Assembly (NCBI RefSeq): GCF_007830495.1
Contig: NZ_VLKW01000004.1
Coordinates: 124,001 to 188,000, forward strand
Length of the DNA stretch: 64,000 nucleotides
Source: Pseudoduganella flava
GTDB taxonomy: Bacteria > Pseudomonadota > Gammaproteobacteria > Burkholderiales > Burkholderiaceae_D
Direction of reading: 5' to 3'
The translations under genes were made by a program, and so were the position numbers. Numbering within the stretch: position 1 is the stretch's first letter; the number at the start of each line of letters is the position of its first letter. The notes under the pieces are model-generated. The model was not told where the DNA came from. It ran no database searches and saw only the letters and a program-made list of their open reading frames with translations. Of this stretch, positions 29,701-37,018 are shown one piece after another.

Positions 29701-29985
29701 TTCGCGCAGCGCGTCCTTGATCGTCGCGTTACGGACGTCGATGCCTTCGCGGAAGTAGCTGCGGGCCACTTCCTTGAACGGCAGGAAGCCGTGGCGGTCT
29801 TCGCCATAGCTGACGAAGCACGCTTCCAGCGACGGTTCGATGCGGGTGATGACGCCTTTGTAGATATTGGACTTGCGCTGTTCGCGTCCGGCGGTTTCGA
29901 TGTCGATGTCGATCAGTTTCTGACCGTCGACAATGGCTACGCGCAGCTCTTCCTGCTGCGTAGCGTTGAACAACATGCGTTTCAT
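26797..29985 (-). CDS. rne: Ribonuclease E
   Basis: This is the endoribonuclease that starts mRNA decay and processes rRNA, tRNA and sRNAs. The catalytic half is complete: S1 domain at about residues 35-125, catalytic-site Asp residues in SVDVNSA (D301) and LIVIDFID (D344), and the Zn-link CPRC at 402-405. Residues from about 530 to 1062 are low-complexity Ala/Pro/Glu with Arg/Glu-rich blocks (REPREPRPPREPREP-like) that serve RNA binding and degradosome scaffolding. The partner sites of this scaffold are not recognisable from E. coli. The 5' leader is long, as expected for autoregulated rne. Confidence 0.97.
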   Translation of the reverse strand: MKRMLFNATQQEELRVAIVDGQKLIDIDIETAGREQRKSNIYKGVITRIEPSLEACFVSYGEDRHGFLPFKEVARSYFREGIDVRNATIKDALREGQEIVVQVEKEERGNKGAALTSFISLAGRYLVLMPNNPRGGGVSRRVEGEERQELRETMDKLDLPQGMSVIARTAGIGRTVEELQWDLNYLMQLWRAIEGASKAASGAFLIYQESSLVIRAIRDYFQPDIGEILIDTDEIYEQAHQFMSHVMPDMVHRVKRYSDDVPLFSRFQIEHQIETAYSRTVPLPSGGAIVIDHTEALVSVDVNSARATRGSDIETTAFHTNCEAAEEVARQLRLRDLGGLIVIDFIDMEVSKNQREVEQRLKDALHHDRARVQMGKISRFGLMELSRQRLRPSLSEGSHVTCPRCSGTGHIRDTESSALQVLRIIQEEAMKENSAAIHVQVPVDVAAFLLNEKRGEVLKIENRHRITVILVPNKHLDTPHYKLERIKHDDPRLEDVAASYTMAEQAETDMSFAKRQKEEQKPRQEAVVKTITPSQPAPMVDRTPAPEPVKAAAPAAAAPAPAAAPKGFFAKLMSLLTGRTEEPAPPAAPAIVTKPAAAPAERADKNGRAARGRGRGPKGAREEGREDAVKPAAEARPARPPRPPREPREKLEKGDKAEKLDTKLDAKLEAADGAPAPRAERAERAERPERAERAPREQREPREPRPPREPREPREPKAQPAEAKAEELALAAAGVGPVGTATEAPGLVKSAGAPGVEGEELEAGEGGDEPRRRRRRGGRNRNRRDRDGVEGMENADGEMTAAEGDGIIAATEAVVTQEADVAAREDAAEASKPQAAPVATQVEPVAAAAEAIEAVAQAPETPEPVQHQAAAPVAEPVAEAAPVIAPVAAPVAQPAPVAEPAPVAVEPAEAEIVQAPAAEPLPVAAAPAPAPAAAEQAETAVVTEPAAAEVATAEAVAEEAVAVTPQPVAAPAEAAPAEPVVQAAAPAPAPAPVSAPAPAAPPANLDAILAAAGLQMAATDPAKLRAAQEAAAQEAQPARPRRVRKPAPPVADEPLVQVDTRR

Positions 29986-30688
29986 TTTTTGTTAGACTCC
30001 GCGACCCTTCGGCCATGTAAAGCCGCGCCAGCCCGTGAGCCGGAGCGGCAACCGTACAAGGATATACGCGTCGAATTAAGGAGGCCGCGGGGAAATGCCT
30101 CGTCGTGCGTCAGCGCGAAGGCGCGGCAGCCGCAGTGGGCGCATGAGGCCGATCGTCCTGCCGAGTTCGCACCACCTGCAACTCATCCTGTCCGTCCCGA
30201 ACGTTGTCGGGCCGCGGAGAATGCGGGCGTGCGCAGAGCGTCAGCCAGGGCATCTTGTGTGGTGCCTGGCGAAACGGCAAGCGTTATCAGCTTCATCAAC
30301 GGCAAGCACGACTGTCGGGCGCCTGGAAAGCCTGCTGCGCGATGCACGTTCGGCCTGCGATGCTCACCTTACCTCGGTATTGGTGGCGCTTCTTGGCCGA
30401 AACCGCTCGCAACGGTTTCCAGGGTGCCCTGTTTGTGCTTGCTTTCTTATCCTAACGATCCAGCCAATCTAATTCCAACATCCGTCCACCCGACCCGATG
30501 ACGACAGTGGTCGCCACCCTGATCCGTGCCCGCATGTGCGTATACATTTATTTCCGCTGAATTTGCTATTAGGCGAGGCCAGCGGATGCGCCCCTGTGTA
30601 AAATCGTGGTTTTCTTCTTACACTGCAGCAGCGTGCAAGCACTGCTTCGAGCACTGCATCGCAACGGCGAATTGATTATATATTCAAA
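29986..30688. other. 703-nt intergenic region: rne leader and rluC promoter region
   Basis: No protein gene is supported; the short frames here lack family character and ribosome binding sites. Small hairpins occur, for example GAAACCG / CGGTTTC at 30399-30419 and CAGGG-TG-CCCTG just after it. On the minus strand these would lie in a long rne 5' UTR, where RNase E autoregulates in other bacteria. The 100 nt before rluC are AT-rich (TTATATATTC directly before the ATG), with no Shine-Dalgarno site. Confidence 0.5.
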
Positions 30689-31720
30689 ATGAAGGACTTA
30701 GAGAGATTTTCTGGGAAGACAACCCAAAAGGCCCGTCAAACGGCCGCCGACGCTTCCCCCGCAACAGTCCTGCCACAAGCACAATTCGTCACGATCGGCG
30801 AAGAAGAGGCCGGTCAACGCATCGATAACTACCTGTTGCGTATTTGCAAAGGCGTGCCGAAAAGCCATGTCTACCGGATCCTGCGATCCGGCGAGGTGCG
30901 GGTGAACAAGGGCCGGATCGACCAGTTGTACCGCCTCGTGGCGGGCGACGTGGTGCGCATTCCGCCGGTCCGGATCGCGGAGAAGCCCGACAATGTAGTG
31001 CCCGCGGCGGAGTTTCCCGTCATTTTCGAAGATGCGCACCTGCTCGTCATCGACAAGCCGGCCGGCGTGGCCGTGCATGGCGGCTCGGGCGTGTCGTTCG
31101 GCGTGATCGAGCAGCTGCGCGCTTCGCGGCCGGATGCCAAGTTCCTGGAACTGGTGCACCGGCTGGACCGCGAAACGTCCGGCCTGCTGCTGCTGGCGAA
31201 GAAGCGCTCGGCGCTGACGAACCTGCACGAGCAGATGCGCGACGGCGTGACGGACAAGCGCTACCTGGCGCTGGCCGTCGGCGACTGGAAGAACAAGCGC
31301 CAGCACGTCAAGCTGCCACTGCATAAATACACGCTGCCGGATGGCGAGCGCCGCGTGGCCGTGCAGGCGGACGGCATGCCGTCGCACACCGTGTTCACGC
31401 TGCTGAAGAAATACCAGGGCTTCGCGCTGCTGGAAGCGGAGTTGAAAACGGGCCGCACGCACCAGATCCGGGTGCACCTGCAATCGACGGGCTTCCCGAT
31501 CGCCGGCGACGACAAATACGGCGATTACGCGCTGAACAAGGCACTGCAGAAGCCGGAAGGCGGCCGCATCGCGCTGAAGCGGATGTTCCTGCACGCGCAC
31601 CAGATCACGTTCCAGCATCCGGAAACGGGCAAAATCCTGACCTTGAACGCCCCGCTTGCCCCCGAATGCGAAAAATTCTTGGTAAGCTTGGGCCAACCTC
31701 AGAATCCCGCTCTGCAATGA
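30689..31720 (+). CDS. rluC: 23S rRNA pseudouridine(955/2504/2580) synthase
   Basis: This RluA-family enzyme modifies 23S rRNA near the peptidyl-transferase centre. The 343-residue protein has an S4 RNA-binding domain (RIDNYLLRICKGVPKSHVYRI, GEVRVNKGRI) and the catalytic Asp in LVHRLDRETSGLLLLAK. ELKTGRTHQIRVHLQSTGFP follows downstream. An N-terminal tail of about 30 residues rich in Ala/Thr precedes the S4 domain. Divergent from rne, as in many proteobacteria. It is followed with overlap by the HAD gene. Confidence 0.96.
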   Translation: MKDLERFSGKTTQKARQTAADASPATVLPQAQFVTIGEEEAGQRIDNYLLRICKGVPKSHVYRILRSGEVRVNKGRIDQLYRLVAGDVVRIPPVRIAEKPDNVVPAAEFPVIFEDAHLLVIDKPAGVAVHGGSGVSFGVIEQLRASRPDAKFLELVHRLDRETSGLLLLAKKRSALTNLHEQMRDGVTDKRYLALAVGDWKNKRQHVKLPLHKYTLPDGERRVAVQADGMPSHTVFTLLKKYQGFALLEAELKTGRTHQIRVHLQSTGFPIAGDDKYGDYALNKALQKPEGGRIALKRMFLHAHQITFQHPETGKILTLNAPLAPECEKFLVSLGQPQNPALQ

Positions 31721-31758
31721 GCGGGCATCCACACACGGAGCCGGCCACGCCGGAGCAC

Positions 31759-32421
31759 ATGGCAAGAAAGCAATTTGACCTGATCGTCTTCGATTGGGAC
31801 GGCACGCTGATGGACAGCACGGCCACGATCGTCAAAAGCATCCAGTCGGCGGCACGGGACCTGGGCCTGCCGATCCCATCGCGGGAAGCGGCTGCCCACG
31901 TGATCGGCCTGGGCCTGGCGGAAGCCATGCAGAAGGTGCTGGGACCGGACGTCGACCCGAAGTACTACCCGCGCATGGTGGAACGCTATCGCTACCACTA
32001 CCTGACGAAGGATCACGAACTGACCCTCTTCGATGGCGTGCCGGAAATGCTGGACGAGCTGGCGCAGCAGGGGTATTTCCTGGCGGTGGCCACCGGCAAG
32101 AGCCGGGTCGGCCTGAACCGTGCATTGGATGCCGCGCGGCTGCTGACGACGTTCCATGCCACCCGCTGCGCGGACGAGACGTTCTCGAAGCCGCACCCGG
32201 CGATGCTGCAGGAACTGACGCGTGAACTGGGCCAGGACCTGCGCCGCACCGTGATGGTCGGCGACACGACGCACGACCTGATGATGGCGCAGAACGCCGG
32301 CGCTGCGGGCATCGCGGTCGAGTACGGCGCGCATCCGGTCGGCCAGCTGCATGCGTGCAGCCCGCTGTTTTCCGCCAAGAACGTACCGGAGCTGCATGCG
32401 TGGTTGAACGCGAACGCGTGA
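31759..32421 (+). CDS. HAD-superfamily hydrolase (phosphoglycolate phosphatase-like)
   Basis: The 220-residue HAD subfamily IA phosphatase has motif I FDWDGTLMDS (nucleophile Asp), motif II VATGKSRVG, motif III Lys in TFSKPHPAML and motif IV MVGDTTHDLMMA. It has a helical cap between motifs I and II. Substrate is not predictable; the rluC-adjacent homologues are annotated as Gph-like. The start at 31759 fits the family (MARKQFDLIVFDWD). An in-frame ATG at 31717 overlapping the rluC stop (ATGA) would add 14 residues and give coupling. Confidence 0.92.
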   Translation: MARKQFDLIVFDWDGTLMDSTATIVKSIQSAARDLGLPIPSREAAAHVIGLGLAEAMQKVLGPDVDPKYYPRMVERYRYHYLTKDHELTLFDGVPEMLDELAQQGYFLAVATGKSRVGLNRALDAARLLTTFHATRCADETFSKPHPAMLQELTRELGQDLRRTVMVGDTTHDLMMAQNAGAAGIAVEYGAHPVGQLHACSPLFSAKNVPELHAWLNANA

Positions 32422-32801
32422 TGACGACCGAGATCCTGATCTGCGCGGCCGATGCGGTGCCGGATGGCGGCAAGGGCGTGCGCTTCCCCGTGCTGGCCGC
32501 CGGCCAGCCGGCCACCGCGTTCGTGATCCGTTACGGCGGCAAGCCGTACGCCTACCTGAACCGGTGCGCGCACGTGCCGATCGAGCTGGACTGGGCCGAA
32601 GGCGAGTTCTTCGAGTCGAGCAAGCTGTACCTGATGTGCTCGACGCACGGCGCCGTCTACATCCCCAGCAGCGGCGAATGCGCCGGCGGCCCGTGCCGCG
32701 GCGGCCGGCTGCGCCCTGTCGCCGTCGTCGAGCGCGACGGCCATCTTTACTGGCGCCCGGACGATTACGTGCGGCCCGCCGACATTGAAGCAAAGTTATG
32801 A
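32421..32801 (+). CDS. Small Rieske [2Fe-2S] protein
   Basis: The 126-residue ferredoxin-like Rieske protein has the two cluster motifs CAHVP (C-x-H) and CSTHG (C-x2-H), with the typical spacing and a trailing RPVAVVERDGHLYWRPDDY. It probably transfers electrons to an unknown partner. The ATG at 32421 overlaps the HAD stop (TGATG), and its own TGA overlaps the next ATG, so it is translationally coupled on both sides. Confidence 0.9.
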   Translation: MTTEILICAADAVPDGGKGVRFPVLAAGQPATAFVIRYGGKPYAYLNRCAHVPIELDWAEGEFFESSKLYLMCSTHGAVYIPSSGECAGGPCRGGRLRPVAVVERDGHLYWRPDDYVRPADIEAKL

Positions 32802-33802
32802 GCGACGACATCAATACCACCCCGGGCGTGCCGCCCGTCGAACCCGCCCGCCACGACGTCCCGCCGATCAAGTGGGAGCGCGAGGTGCTGGAAAAACTCG
32901 TGTTCGCGACGATCAAGGAACAGCGCGCGAACCGCCGCTGGAGCATCTTCTACAAGGTCGTGCTGCTGGTGCTCGTGTTCTTTGCGATCGCCAGCTATTT
33001 CGACGTCAATCTGTTTGGCGGCGAGGGCGAGGTGGGCCGCCACACGGCACTGATCGAGATCGAAGGCAATATCGAGGCCGAGGGCAGCGGGGCGGCGTCG
33101 GTCGTCATTCCCGCGCTGAACAAGGCGTTTTCCGACAGCGGCTCGGTCGCAGTTGTGCTGCACATCAACAGCCCGGGCGGCAGCCCCGTGCAGGCCGGCA
33201 TGATCGTCGACGAGATCCGCCGGCTGCGCCAGGGGTATCCGGACAAGCCGCTGTACGTCGTTGTCGACGAGATCTGCGCGTCCGGCGGTTACTACATCGC
33301 GGCCGCGGCGGACCGCATCTATGTGAACAAGGCCAGCATCGTCGGCTCGATCGGCGTGCTGATGGATGGCTTCGGCTTTACCGGCACGATGGAAAAGCTG
33401 GGCGTCGAGCGGCGCCTGCTGACGGCCGGCGCGAACAAGGGTTTCCTGGACCCGTTCAGCCCGCAGTCGGACAAGCAGCGCCAGCATGCGCAGGAAATGC
33501 TGAACGAAATCCACCAGCAATTCATCGAGGTCGTGCGCACGGGCCGCGGCAAGCGGCTGCACGAGACGCCGGAAACGTTCTCCGGATCGTTCTGGACGGG
33601 CGCGAAGGCGATCGACATGGGCCTGGCCGACGGCCTGGGTAGCGTGGACAGCGTGGCGCGCGACATCGTCAAGGCCGAGGACATCATCGACTACACGCAA
33701 CATGAAGGCTTGCCGGAGCGCGTGCTGAAGAAATTCGGCGCGGCCGTGGGCAGCGGCGCGATGAAGGCGGCCGTGCAGGTGGGCGTCCCCGCGTTCAAGT
33801 GA
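32798..33802 (+). CDS. sppA: S49-family signal peptide peptidase (SppA-like)
   Basis: This 334-residue membrane serine protease has one N-terminal membrane helix (FYKVVLLVLVFFAIASYF). The catalytic Ser is S162 in EICASGGYYIAA, and the probable general-base Lys is K214 in TAGANKGFLDP, 52 residues later, the same spacing as in Bacillus SppA. INSPGGSPVQAG is the oxyanion-region motif. It degrades signal-peptide remnants or membrane segments. This is the short single-domain form, not the double-domain E. coli form. The ATG overlaps the Rieske stop (ATGA). Confidence 0.93.
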   Translation: MSDDINTTPGVPPVEPARHDVPPIKWEREVLEKLVFATIKEQRANRRWSIFYKVVLLVLVFFAIASYFDVNLFGGEGEVGRHTALIEIEGNIEAEGSGAASVVIPALNKAFSDSGSVAVVLHINSPGGSPVQAGMIVDEIRRLRQGYPDKPLYVVVDEICASGGYYIAAAADRIYVNKASIVGSIGVLMDGFGFTGTMEKLGVERRLLTAGANKGFLDPFSPQSDKQRQHAQEMLNEIHQQFIEVVRTGRGKRLHETPETFSGSFWTGAKAIDMGLADGLGSVDSVARDIVKAEDIIDYTQHEGLPERVLKKFGAAVGSGAMKAAVQVGVPAFK

Positions 33803-33810
33803 AAGGTGGC

Positions 33811-33838
33811 TTGATTCTGCGCACGGATGGACTATAGT
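33811..33838 (+). promoter_or_regulatory. Sigma-70-like promoter with no protein gene downstream
   Basis: TTGATT, 16-nt spacer, TATAGT, directly after the sppA stop. The transcript would run rightward through 33845-33935, which has nested inverted repeats but no supported reading frame, and then antisense to the small gene at 33917-34240. Confidence 0.5.
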
Positions 33839-33862
33839 ACCCGTGTAGTTCGTTAAAGGGAG

Positions 33863-33933
33863 GCGCTATCCAACACGAAGTCAACTCCAAAGCTGTCATC
33901 AGTTGATCTATATCGATCAACACCCGATAGCGC
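33863..33933 (+). ncRNA. Candidate small structured RNA (nested inverted repeats)
   Basis: An outer stem GCGCTATC (33863-33870) / GATAGCGC (33926-33933) encloses an inner stem GTTGATC / GATCAAC (33902-33921, loop TATATC). A promoter-like element lies 25 nt upstream. No T tract ends it. The right end overlaps the stop codon of the convergent small gene. This is inference from structure only. Confidence 0.3.
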
Positions 33934-34240
33934 GATGGTTGCGCGCTGATGAACCTGCCTGCCGCGTTGCGGTACCGAGAGAATTTCCGTTCCTCGCCAT
34001 GTTTCCAGTCTCACGTGAACGGCGGCCCTGGGCCGCTGTTTGCATTGCGGCTTCCACATTTTCGGCACCGGTGAAGCCGCCATCGTGCAGCCAGTTCAGC
34101 AAACCGTCGGCAACGGCGGTCAGCCAGCGGCCTTGCGGCAGCATGCCTTGTTCCGCACCGCTGCGGCAGCGCTCGATCAGCAATGCCGTGGCAAGCCCGG
34201 CTGCGGCTTGCTCGGCGACGGCGTGGCGGATGTCGGTCAT
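33917..34240 (-). CDS. Small hypothetical protein, 107 residues
   Basis: Not recognised. The sequence begins MTDIRHAVAEQAAAGLATAL and has a helical Ala-rich N-terminal half and a WLTAVADGLLNWLHDGGF segment. The C-terminal third is polar and basic. Real coding is supported by AAGGAG 7 nt before the ATG and an isolated position in a gene-poor gap. No membrane segment or signal peptide is seen. It is divergent from rsuA, and an 8-bp inverted repeat lies in the gap. Confidence 0.6.
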   Translation of the reverse strand: MTDIRHAVAEQAAAGLATALLIERCRSGAEQGMLPQGRWLTAVADGLLNWLHDGGFTGAENVEAAMQTAAQGRRSRETGNMARNGNSLGTATRQAGSSARNHRAIGC

Positions 34241-34280
34241 GAAGTGCTCCTTCGGTGGTGGGGATACTTGCGGGACGCTA

Positions 34281-34319
34281 TGTAGGAAGGCGATTCAAGC
34301 TGTTCAGTAAATTCCTACA
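34281..34319. promoter_or_regulatory. Spaced inverted repeat between the small gene and rsuA
   Basis: TGTAGGAA and TTCCTACA, 8-bp arms separated by 23 nt, in the divergent intergenic region. It could be a regulator site or an RNA hairpin in the small gene's leader. Confidence 0.35.
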
Positions 34320-34400
34320 GTTCTTTCAGTCTAACAAGTGCCAAAGATGCCGACTTGACATTCCTCAAGTAGCGCCAGCGATCCGGTACAATGCCCGCCC

Positions 34401-35117
34401 ATGAGCAAACTATCGCTGGATCGCATCCTTCAATCCCAGGGTTTCGGAACCCGCAAATACTGCCGCGCCCTGATCGAGGACGGCGAGGTGGCCGTCAACG
34501 GTGTCGTCGAAGACAGCTACAAGGCCATCGTCGATACGGACAACCTGGTTCTGACGGTGTTCGACGAGGAGTGGCGCTACCGCGAGCGCGTCTACATCGC
34601 GCTGTACAAGCCGGCCAACTACGAATGCTCGCGCAAGCCCAGCCACCATCCCGGCGTGCTGACCCTGCTGCCGGAGCAGTTTACGTGGCGGGACGTGCAA
34701 CCCGTCGGCCGGCTCGACCACGACACGACGGGCCTGCTGCTGATGTCCGACGACGGTCCGTTCATCCACGCGCAGTCGTCGCCGAAGCGGCACGTGCCGA
34801 AGGTGTACCAGGCCACGACGGCGGAACCGGTGACGGATGCGCTGGTCGCGCAGATGTTGTCTGGTGTGCAATTGCATGACGAGCCGGCCCCACTTGCGGC
34901 ACTGGTCTGCGAGAAGAAGGGCGAGCACCAGCTGGAGATCGTGCTCGAGCAGGGCAAGTACCACCAGGTCAAGCGGATGCTGGCGGCGGCAGGCAACCAT
35001 TGCAGCGCGCTGCACCGCTCGGCGATCGGCGCACTGCAACTCGAAGCGCTCGGCCTTGCCGAAGGGGAGTGGTGCTACCTGGAAGAAGAACAGCTCGCGC
35101 TGCTGGCCGCTGCCTGA
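34401..35117 (+). CDS. rsuA: 16S rRNA pseudouridine(516) synthase, RsuA family
   Basis: The 238-residue enzyme has an N-terminal S4 domain (DRILQSQGFGTRKYCRALIEDG). The catalytic Asp is in VGRLDHDTTGLLLMS. Near the C-terminus, EGKYHQVKRML-like EQGKYHQVKRMLAAAGN is the RsuA-type motif, and IALYKPANYECSRKP is the family strand. It modifies U516 of 16S rRNA. No Shine-Dalgarno site precedes the ATG; TACAAT at 34387-34392 would place the transcript start within about 2 nt of the ATG, suggesting leaderless translation. Confidence 0.93.
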   Translation: MSKLSLDRILQSQGFGTRKYCRALIEDGEVAVNGVVEDSYKAIVDTDNLVLTVFDEEWRYRERVYIALYKPANYECSRKPSHHPGVLTLLPEQFTWRDVQPVGRLDHDTTGLLLMSDDGPFIHAQSSPKRHVPKVYQATTAEPVTDALVAQMLSGVQLHDEPAPLAALVCEKKGEHQLEIVLEQGKYHQVKRMLAAAGNHCSALHRSAIGALQLEALGLAEGEWCYLEEEQLALLAAA

Positions 35118-35123
35118 GTAATC

Positions 35124-35227
35124 AGGCGTAGGTCAGAACCGGCACACGCGCGCGTAGGTCAGAACGGGCACACGCGGGCGTAGGTCAGAACGGGCACACG
35201 CGCGCGTAGGTCAGAACGGGCACACGC
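35124..35227. repeat. Four tandem 26-bp repeats over the 3' end of the MEDS gene
   Basis: Units of GCGTAGGTCAGAACGGGCAC plus ACGCGC start at 35124, 35150, 35176 and 35202, with at most one or two mismatches. The last unit contains the stop codon and final residues of the minus-strand gene ending at 35211. The other three are copies of that 3' end lying just beyond it. Confidence 0.9.
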
Positions 35228-35786
35228 GCGCGTGTGCGGCCCGGATCAGCTCGGCCGCGGCCGGGTCGGCGAAGAGCGCCTGCGAATACGCGCAGAACAG
35301 CGGGAAGCGCTCTTCCTGGCACAGCCGCGTCCACAGCCGCTCCAGTTCCAGCGTGGCCGCGTGCCGGCCTTCCGCCCACAGCAGCCCCACCATCTCGCCA
35401 AACGCCCGTACGCACGGGTAGTGTTCGCGCGCCGTGGCGACCAGGTCGCCGATCAGTGCGCGGAAACGGACTTCGTCCGGCCAGCCGTCGACGACGAAGC
35501 GGTCTAGCGTCGCGCGGGCGTCGAGCGCGATGTACTGGCCCCGCCGGGCGGCTGTCTGCACGTCGAAGCCGCCTTCGGCCAGCCGCTGTTCCAGCGCCTC
35601 CCGGTGTTCGGGCGTGGCGATCACAATGATCGCGTCGCCGCCACGGATGCCGGCCGCCGCATAGCCTTCCAGCGCATCGATGAAACTGGTCTCGCAGGCG
35701 TACAGCTGCACGCTGTGCTCGCACGCGGGGGTATCGCTCCAGAACGTGTCGACGGTCTTGCGTTGGGCTGCTTGGCTGTATTTCAC
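35211..35786 (-). CDS. MEDS-domain (DcmR-like sensory) protein
   Basis: The 191-residue soluble protein matches the MEDS (methanogen/methylotroph DcmR sensory) domain. ACEHSVQLYACETSFIDALEGY at the start resembles the HxVQ-Y motif, followed by GGDAIIVIATPEHREAL and a C-terminal FGEMVGLLWAEG with a helical end. Such domains bind unknown small ligands and often regulate kinases or transcription; this one stands alone. Translation starts at GTG (35786). The stop codon lies inside a 26-bp tandem repeat. Confidence 0.85.
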   Translation of the reverse strand: MKYSQAAQRKTVDTFWSDTPACEHSVQLYACETSFIDALEGYAAAGIRGGDAIIVIATPEHREALEQRLAEGGFDVQTAARRGQYIALDARATLDRFVVDGWPDEVRFRALIGDLVATAREHYPCVRAFGEMVGLLWAEGRHAATLELERLWTRLCQEERFPLFCAYSQALFADPAAAELIRAAHARVCPF

Positions 35787-35923
35787 TGCCTGACTTTCAC
35801 GGTATGGCTTTCACGGCGTCTTCCAGGCCGCAACATAACACATCCGTCCAACGCTGCGCGCAGCCCACGCGATCTGCTACAGTGCGGGCCTGTCCGCCAC
35901 CTGACATTATCAATCGTTCAATC

Positions 35924-36937
35924 ATGAAACTCGCCACCTTGAAGGACGGCACCCGCGACGGCCAGCTGGCCGTCGTGTCGCGTGACCTGAAGACGGCCGT
36001 GCTGGCCGACGGCATCGCCGGTACCCTGCAACGCGCGCTGGACGACTGGTCGTTCATCGCGCCCCAGCTGGACACGCTGTATCGCCAGCTCAACGACGGC
36101 AAGGCGCGCCGCGTGTTCGACTTCGACCCGCAGCGCGCGATGGCGCCGCTGCCGCGTGCCTACCAGTGGGCCGACGGCTCGGCCTACGTGAACCACGTGG
36201 AGCTGGTGCGCAAGGCGCGCAAGGCCGAGATGCCGGCGTCGTTCTGGGAAGACCCGTTGATGTACCAGGGCGGCAGCGACGATTTCCTGGGCCCGTGCGA
36301 TCCGATCGTGCTGGCCCGCGAAGAGTGGGGCATCGATTTCGAGGCGGAAGTGGCCGTGATCACGGACGACGTGCCGATGGGCGCCACCCCCAGTGACGCG
36401 TTCCAGCAGATCCGCCTGCTGGCGCTGGTAAACGATGTCTCGCTGCGCAACCTGATTCCGGACGAGCTGGCCAAAGGCTTCGGCTTCTTCCAGAGCAAGC
36501 CGGCCACCGCGTTTGCCCCGGTGGCCGTGACGCCGGACGAGCTTGGCGACGCCTGGCGCGACGCCAAGGTGCACCTGCCGCTGCGCTCGACGTGGAACGG
36601 CAAGCTCGTCGGCCAGCCGCACGCCGGCACGGACATGGTGTTCAACTTCGCCCAGCTGATCGCCCACGCGGCGAAAACGCGCAACCTGCGCGCCGGCACG
36701 ATCATCGGCTCGGGCACTGTGTCGAACCAGGATCCCAAAAAAGGCTATTCCTGCATCGCGGAGCAGCGCTGCCTGGAGACGATCGCCGACGGCAAGCCCG
36801 CCACGCCGTTCATGGCGTTCGGCGACACGATCCGCATCGAAATGCACGACGGCGACGGCAAGTCCATTTTCGGCGCGATCGACCAGGTCGTACGGCAGCT
36901 GGGCGCAGTAGAGGTTGCTGGAGAGAAATCGAAATAA
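35924..36937 (+). CDS. Fumarylacetoacetate hydrolase-family protein
   Basis: This 337-residue FAH-family enzyme has an N-terminal cap domain (MKLATLKDGTRDGQLAVVSR) and a C-terminal catalytic domain with metal ligands in EWGIDFEAEVAVITDD. VNDVSLRNLI, GFGFFQSKPATAFAP and IGSGTVSNQ follow. FAH members hydrolyse or isomerise acylpyruvates in aromatic-compound breakdown; the exact substrate is unknown. The start at 35924 is preceded by AT-rich sequence and no strong ribosome site. An inverted-repeat terminator follows. Confidence 0.9.
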   Translation: MKLATLKDGTRDGQLAVVSRDLKTAVLADGIAGTLQRALDDWSFIAPQLDTLYRQLNDGKARRVFDFDPQRAMAPLPRAYQWADGSAYVNHVELVRKARKAEMPASFWEDPLMYQGGSDDFLGPCDPIVLAREEWGIDFEAEVAVITDDVPMGATPSDAFQQIRLLALVNDVSLRNLIPDELAKGFGFFQSKPATAFAPVAVTPDELGDAWRDAKVHLPLRSTWNGKLVGQPHAGTDMVFNFAQLIAHAAKTRNLRAGTIIGSGTVSNQDPKKGYSCIAEQRCLETIADGKPATPFMAFGDTIRIEMHDGDGKSIFGAIDQVVRQLGAVEVAGEKSK

Positions 36938-36947
36938 GCCCCCGATT

Positions 36948-36976
36948 CCCCGTCTGTTCATCCGATGACGGGGTTT
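36948..36976 (+). terminator. Probable terminator after the FAH-family gene
   Basis: CCCCGTC / GACGGGG, a 7-bp stem with a 12-nt loop, followed by TTTG only. The weak T tract makes termination partial at best before the flagellar genes. Confidence 0.5.
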
Positions 36977-37018
36977 GTGCCGCCGCGATAATGTCTGCTC
37001 GAAGAACTGGAGCAGCAG

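Noticed and set aside
30095..30472. Small open frames in the rne-rluC gap
   Set aside because: No ribosome site, no recognisable protein character, and the gap is better explained as leader and promoter DNA.
33902..33921. GTTGATC-N6-GATCAAC as an FNR box
   Set aside because: FNR half-sites TTGAT/ATCAA need 4 nt between them; here there are 8. It is kept only as a stem of the candidate RNA.
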